DNA of 5,752 bases from Candidatus Dormiibacterota bacterium (GTDB lineage: Bacteria; Chloroflexota; Dormibacteria; Aeolococcales; Bog-877), in contig JASHRA010000235.1 of assembly GCA_030038765.1 (NCBI GenBank), positions 1-5,752 on the forward strand, written 5' to 3'. Positions within the stretch are counted from its first letter, which is position 1. Each line of letters starts with the position of its first letter. Shown piece after piece: positions 4,723 to 5,752 of this stretch. The position numbers and the translations under genes were made by a program. The notes beneath the pieces were generated by a model. That model was not told the DNA's origin and searched no databases. It was given only the letters and a program-made list of their open reading frames with translations.

Positions 4723-5646
4723 CTAGTCGGCCGCCTCAGGCTCCCCTCTGAGCCGGCTGGCGAGGGCGTCGTAGGCGCTGATCCGGGCCGCGTCGACCAC
4801 CTTGGTGTACCCCTGCATGGTGTTGAGGTTGGCGTGACCCAGCACCTCCTGCACCAGGCGCACGTTGCCGGTGATGGTGAGCAGCTCGGTGGCGGTGGTG
4901 TGACGCAGGACGTGGGGCGAGCGGAGGCCCTCGACCCCGGTCTCCCGGCGGATCCGGGCCAGGATGCGCCGGGCCCCGGCGCTGCTGAGCCGCCGCTGCC
5001 CGCGCGCCACCGAGGAGCGGTCGTAGTTGAGGAAGAGGGCCGAGACGCGGTCGTGGCGGGCGCCCAGGTAGTCGCGCACGGCCCGGGAGGCGTCGGGGGT
5101 GAGCTGCACCATGCGCTCCTTGGATCCCTTGCCCCGCACCACCAGCCGGCCCTCACTGTTGATCTGGCTGCGGTCCACCGCCAGCGCCTCGGAGATGCGG
5201 CAGCCGGTGCTGAGCAGGAACTGCACCAGGGCGGCGTCGCGCAGGCCCGCCTCGCCGGGGCGATGAGGATGGGCCAGCACCTGGCGCGCCTCCCTCGTGG
5301 TGAGCGGCTTGGGCAGGTGCGGGACCACCTTGGGGATGTCGATGTGGGCGGCCAGGTCCTCGGCGATCCAGCCCTCGCGCAGGGCGTGGCGGAGGAAGCC
5401 GCGCAGGGCCTGGAGCCGGCGCGCCCGGGAGCTGAGGGCCAGGCCGGCCCCGCCCAGGTGGCGCTGGTAGGCGCGGACCGCGTCCCGGTTCAGCTCCCCC
5501 GTCTCCCCGATGGGCTGCTTGAGCCGGCCCCAGAAGGAGAGGGCGCGTCCCAGGTCGAGGCGGTAGGCGCGGACCGTCTGCTGGCTCCGGGCCCGGTCAA
5601 CGCTGAGGTAGGTGAGGTACTCCTCCGTGGCCAGGGGCATCTTCAC
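4723..5646 (-). CDS. Tyrosine recombinase of the XerC/XerD type
   Basis: A 307-residue site-specific recombinase with the usual Xer length and both domains. The N-terminal SAM-like core-binding domain covers about 5-100 (YLTYLSVDRARSQQTVRAY start). The catalytic domain runs from about 112. All six catalytic residues are visible: R150 in TGCRISE, K173 in GKGSKER, H245 and R248 in HVLRH, H271 in LGHANL, and the nucleophile Y280 in QGYTKV. It should cut and rejoin DNA through a 3'-phosphotyrosine. Length and the LGHANLNTMQGYTKV box favour a Xer-like enzyme over a long phage integrase with an arm-binding domain. It may be the chromosome-dimer resolving enzyme, or a Xer-like enzyme used by an element. 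No excisionase or phage gene lies nearby. GTG at 5646 and ATG at 5640 are both possible starts; neither has a clear Shine-Dalgarno sequence. Confidence 0.92.
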   Translation of the reverse strand: MKMPLATEEYLTYLSVDRARSQQTVRAYRLDLGRALSFWGRLKQPIGETGELNRDAVRAYQRHLGGAGLALSSRARRLQALRGFLRHALREGWIAEDLAAHIDIPKVVPHLPKPLTTREARQVLAHPHRPGEAGLRDAALVQFLLSTGCRISEALAVDRSQINSEGRLVVRGKGSKERMVQLTPDASRAVRDYLGARHDRVSALFLNYDRSSVARGQRRLSSAGARRILARIRRETGVEGLRSPHVLRHTTATELLTITGNVRLVQEVLGHANLNTMQGYTKVVDAARISAYDALASRLRGEPEAAD

Positions 5647-5652
5647 GGCCCC

Positions 5653-5658
5653 AGCCTA
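5653..5658 (-). promoter_or_regulatory. Possible -10 box directly before the recombinase start
   Basis: On the minus strand TAGGCT is followed by six bases and then GTG (5646), which would place the transcription start on or next to the start codon. GGGACA (5678-5683) is a four-of-six -35 match but with a long 19-base spacer. Confidence 0.3.
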
Positions 5659-5691
5659 GCGAGGGCGGGCACGGGTTTGTCCCAGCCCGGG

Positions 5692-5716
5692 CGGGGCCGC
5701 CGCAGCGGCCGCCCCG
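5692..5716. repeat. 25-bp near-perfect GC-rich inverted repeat upstream of the recombinase
   Basis: CGGGGC-c-GCCGC-A-GCGGC-c-GCCCCG is symmetric over 12 positions on each side of a central A, with one C/C mismatch per arm. It lies about 45 bases behind the recombinase start. It may be the terminator stem of a gene beyond the window, a protein-binding site, or GC-rich chance. Bases 5717-5752 are equally GC-rich and hold no gene that I can support. Confidence 0.4.
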
Positions 5717-5752
5717 GCCACCCGGCGGCTGTCCCGGCTGGCCCTGCCCGGG

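Noticed and set aside
1217..5646. One mobile element from tRNA-Pro to the recombinase
   Set aside because: The genes between (pyrF, lipoprotein, MarR pair) look chromosomal, they lie on the 5' side of the tRNA rather than its 3' side, and I saw no copy of the tRNA end near the recombinase.
1..5752. CRISPR array, insertion sequence or toxin-antitoxin pair
   Set aside because: No regularly spaced direct repeats, no transposase and no recognisable toxin or antitoxin family were found on reading both strands.

Overview
This window comes from a very GC-rich bacterial chromosome. Third codon positions in all the convincing genes are almost always G or C, and GTG starts and stop/start overlaps are common. 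The gene content is bacterial: a long-form OMP decarboxylase, a MarR regulator, an SH3b lipoprotein, a tyrosine recombinase and a tRNA-Pro with an encoded CCA end. It would fit Actinomycetota or GC-rich Chloroflexota/Dormibacterota-like lineages. No marker here fixes the phylum, so this is a leaning only.

Region 1 (1-1216) holds a compact plus-strand cassette. A doubtful small ORF overlaps by four bases (GTGA) an ImmA/IrrE-type zinc metallopeptidase. The peptidase stop codon directly abuts (TGAATG) the start of a 137-residue protein with two predicted membrane helices. Two short perfect inverted repeats lie in the first 190 bases. The pairing of a soluble HEXXH peptidase with a small membrane protein is the least explained gene combination here and the best candidate for an undescribed stress or defence module.

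Region 2 (1217-3131) looks like housekeeping. A minus-strand tRNA-Pro(GGG) has its 3' end facing the cassette. Divergent from it is a plus-strand series: a 64-residue four-cysteine zinc-ribbon protein, pyrF overlapping it by four bases (GTGA), and then a lipoprotein with an SH3b domain.

Region 3 (3178-4660) is a classic divergent regulator/target pair: a MarR repressor on minus and a zinc-free quinone-oxidoreductase-like MDR enzyme on plus. The 76-base gap holds a self-palindromic TATAAT box, readable as a -10 element on both strands, overlapped by a 19-bp imperfect palindrome that is a good MarR operator candidate.

Region 4 (4661-5752) carries a complete XerC/D-type tyrosine recombinase on minus, with all six catalytic residues. 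Behind its start lies a 25-bp GC-rich inverted repeat. No second tRNA-like att copy and no dif-like site could be seen, so whether this is the chromosome-dimer recombinase or an element integrase is open.

A recurring feature is a TAnnnT box only 6-11 bases before a start codon (genes at 1342, 2412 and the recombinase). This suggests some transcripts are leaderless or nearly so, while the peptidase and MarR genes have clear Shine-Dalgarno sequences.
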